Of a DNA stretch of 6,962 bases, positions 5,553-6,962 are shown piece by piece (within the stretch, counting starts at the first letter, position 1; the number at the start of each line of letters is the position of its first letter). Source of the stretch: Pyrodictiaceae archaeon (lineage in GTDB: Archaea; Thermoproteota; Thermoprotei_A; Sulfolobales; Pyrodictiaceae); contig JALTYD010000043.1 of NCBI GenBank assembly GCA_027046525.1, positions 1-6,962 on the forward strand. Reading direction: 5' to 3'. The translations under genes and the position numbers were made by a program. The notes beneath the pieces are model-generated. The model ran no database searches. It was not told where the DNA came from and was given only the letters and a program-made list of their open reading frames with translations.

Positions 5553-6962
5553 ATACCAGTACACTGGGAGGAGAAAGGATCTCCACGTTTTCTCAGAGAA
5601 GCTGGCTATAGCTACGAAGTAGCCTACGTAGAAGATCCAAGCGAGCCAGAACTATCAAGTATAAAATTCGATGATATACATATAGGATTCACTAAAACAA
5701 AACTCTCTGGTCTAAGACTATACAAACACCAAGTAGAAGCTCTAGAAGCACTAGCTAGTGGTAGAAACCTAGTAATGGTGAGCGGTACAGGCTCAGGTAA
5801 GACAGAAGCTTGGTTCTCATATGTTGCAGATAGTGCTAATAGGGGGAGAAAACTCCATGCACTCGCAGTATATCCTACACTTGCATTATCATGGGATCAA
5901 GTATCGAGGCTAAGACAGTACTGTAGTGCTCTAGGACTAGGCCTTGTAGGAGTAGATTCACTGGCTAAGAGGAGAGCTTCTTCTCTGAGAGCAGCAGTAA
6001 GAGAAGCTACACTAGTAGTAACTAATCCTGCTATGCTTCTCTACGAGCTCAAGAAGTACTTAGCTAAGCCTGGTTCTGCAGTATTATCTCCTCTGATAGA
6101 AGTCTTAGATCTACTTGTAGTAGATGAGCTAGATTTCTATGATCCTCGTTCTCTTGCTCTCATTCTCGGCATGATAGAGCTACTTGCTCGTCTCCGTAGG
6201 AATATCCAAGTAGTTGTACTGAGTGCTACACTAGCTAATCCCGAAGAACTAGCTGATTTCCTAGAGAAAATAACAAATAGAGATACAGAGATAGTACGTG
6301 GTAAACCGTTTAGAGTAGCTAATGTAGCATATATAGTAGTAGGCAAGAATATAGAGAGTATACGTATTCGCCTAAAACAACTCGCTGAGAAAATAAGAGC
6401 TCCTAGAGAACTACTAGACCTCATAGATAATCCAGATGTATTCAAGAACGAAGTATATAAAGTAGTTGCTTACTTCGAAGCAAACAATATAGAAGCACCA
6501 TCAGTAGCACTAGATCCTGTAGAGATAATATCGTGGTATGCTAGAGGAGAAGTAGAACCAAGAGGCTTAACACTGGTATTTACTCGGAGTATAAATGAAG
6601 CTGAGAGACTAGCTAGACAGCTCCGTGAAAGACTAGGGCCAAACTACTCAGAGAAAATAGCTGTACATCACCACCTAGTACCTAAAGAAGAGAGAAAAGC
6701 TATAGAAGAAGGTGCTAGAAGAGGAGATATAAATGTCATAATTACTCCACGTACACTCTCGCAGGGTATAGATATTGGTACTATCACTAGAATAGTACAC
6801 TATGGCCTCCCAGCTAGTAACAGAGAATACATACAGAGAGAAGGTAGGAAGGGTAGAAGAAGAGATATAGAGTTTACTGAGACTATAATAATACCACGAG
6901 GTAGATGGGATCGAGAACTACTATACCGTGGAGTTGAAGCTCTCAAGAAGTGGCTAAACCTA
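5553..6962 (+). CDS. SF2 DExH/DEAD-type helicase, partial at right edge, probable ATA start
   Basis: An uninterrupted frame of 470 codons running out of the window, encoding a superfamily 2 ATP-dependent helicase. Numbering from the ATA: Q motif region RLYKHQ (Q60); Walker A SGTGSGKT (77-84, K83); motif Ia YPTLAL (107-112); motif Ib TNPAML (157-162); Walker B VVDELD (189-194); SAT (224-226); motif IV LVFTRS (341-346); motif V TPRTLSQGIDIG (398-409); motif VI QREGRKGR (428-435). Both RecA domains are therefore present and look active. The YPTLALSWDQ and TNPAML strings resemble the Lhr/Hrq1-like group of DNA helicases (COG1205 type), whose C-terminal domain would lie beyond the window. The frame opens after a stop at 5532-5534 and has no ATG, GTG or TTG until M75, inside the ATPase core, so that Met cannot be the real start. 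ATA at 5553, behind GGTGA and a TATA box, gives a natural N terminus (PVHWEEKG). A sequencing error, a mutated ATG or a frameshifted upstream start are alternatives. Confidence 0.85.
   Translation, partial: MPVHWEEKGSPRFLREAGYSYEVAYVEDPSEPELSSIKFDDIHIGFTKTKLSGLRLYKHQVEALEALASGRNLVMVSGTGSGKTEAWFSYVADSANRGRKLHALAVYPTLALSWDQVSRLRQYCSALGLGLVGVDSLAKRRASSLRAAVREATLVVTNPAMLLYELKKYLAKPGSAVLSPLIEVLDLLVVDELDFYDPRSLALILGMIELLARLRRNIQVVVLSATLANPEELADFLEKITNRDTEIVRGKPFRVANVAYIVVGKNIESIRIRLKQLAEKIRAPRELLDLIDNPDVFKNEVYKVVAYFEANNIEAPSVALDPVEIISWYARGEVEPRGLTLVFTRSINEAERLARQLRERLGPNYSEKIAVHHHLVPKEERKAIEEGARRGDINVIITPRTLSQGIDIGTITRIVHYGLPASNREYIQREGRKGRRRDIEFTETIIIPRGRWDRELLYRGVEALKKWLNL

Noticed and set aside
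5542..5622. GTG at 5542 as start of the helicase with a later frameshift
   Set aside because: This GTG is in another frame that stops at 5620-5622 after 26 codons. The GTG is itself part of the GGTGA ribosome binding site, and the helicase frame already reads as plausible protein across the same bases, so no frameshift is needed.
6137..6445. Minus-strand open frame inside the helicase
   Set aside because: It is antisense to the SAT motif region of the helicase and is rich in Ser/Arg, as expected from reversed AGA and CTA codons.

Overview
This 7-kb window looks like chromosomal DNA from a thermophilic crenarchaeon, probably Thermoprotei of the Desulfurococcales type. This is inferred from AT-rich sequence, heavy use of AGA/AGG (Arg), ATA (Ile) and CTA (Leu) codons, TATA boxes about 26-29 bases before several start codons (leaderless transcripts), GGTG/GAGG-type ribosome binding sites elsewhere, and a TRASH/YHS protein paired with a copper ATPase. 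The species cannot be named from the sequence alone.

Left part (1-2821, minus strand) is a copper-handling unit. A CopA-type P1B-1 ATPase of 822 residues is followed, 76 bp downstream on the same strand, by a 64-residue YHS/TRASH metal-binding protein with a C-terminal HHHH tail. The small gene appears to have its own leaderless promoter. Upstream of the ATPase gene, a TATA-like element lies within a perfect 9-bp inverted repeat and overlaps a 9-bp direct repeat, which is a good candidate operator for metal-responsive control.

Middle part (2822-4357): a 156-bp divergent intergenic region, then a plus-strand 14-helix membrane protein of the polysaccharide-flippase (Wzx/MVF) type with no glycan genes beside it in the window.

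Right part (4439-6962, plus strand): a free-standing class II glutamine amidotransferase starting with TTG followed directly by the nucleophile Cys codon, then a 178-bp gap, then a superfamily 2 DExH/DEAD-type helicase that runs off the right edge. The helicase frame has no ATG, GTG or TTG between its upstream stop codon and its Walker A motif. A TATA-like box, a GGTGA ribosome binding site and an ATA codon are spaced as in a normal leadered gene, so initiation at ATA (or a mutated ATG) is the most economical reading and the most unusual thing in the window.

The copper ATPase and YHS protein are the only pair whose cooperation is supported. The three plus-strand genes each look separately promoted and have no evident shared pathway. 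I found no CRISPR array, tRNA, rRNA or insertion sequence.
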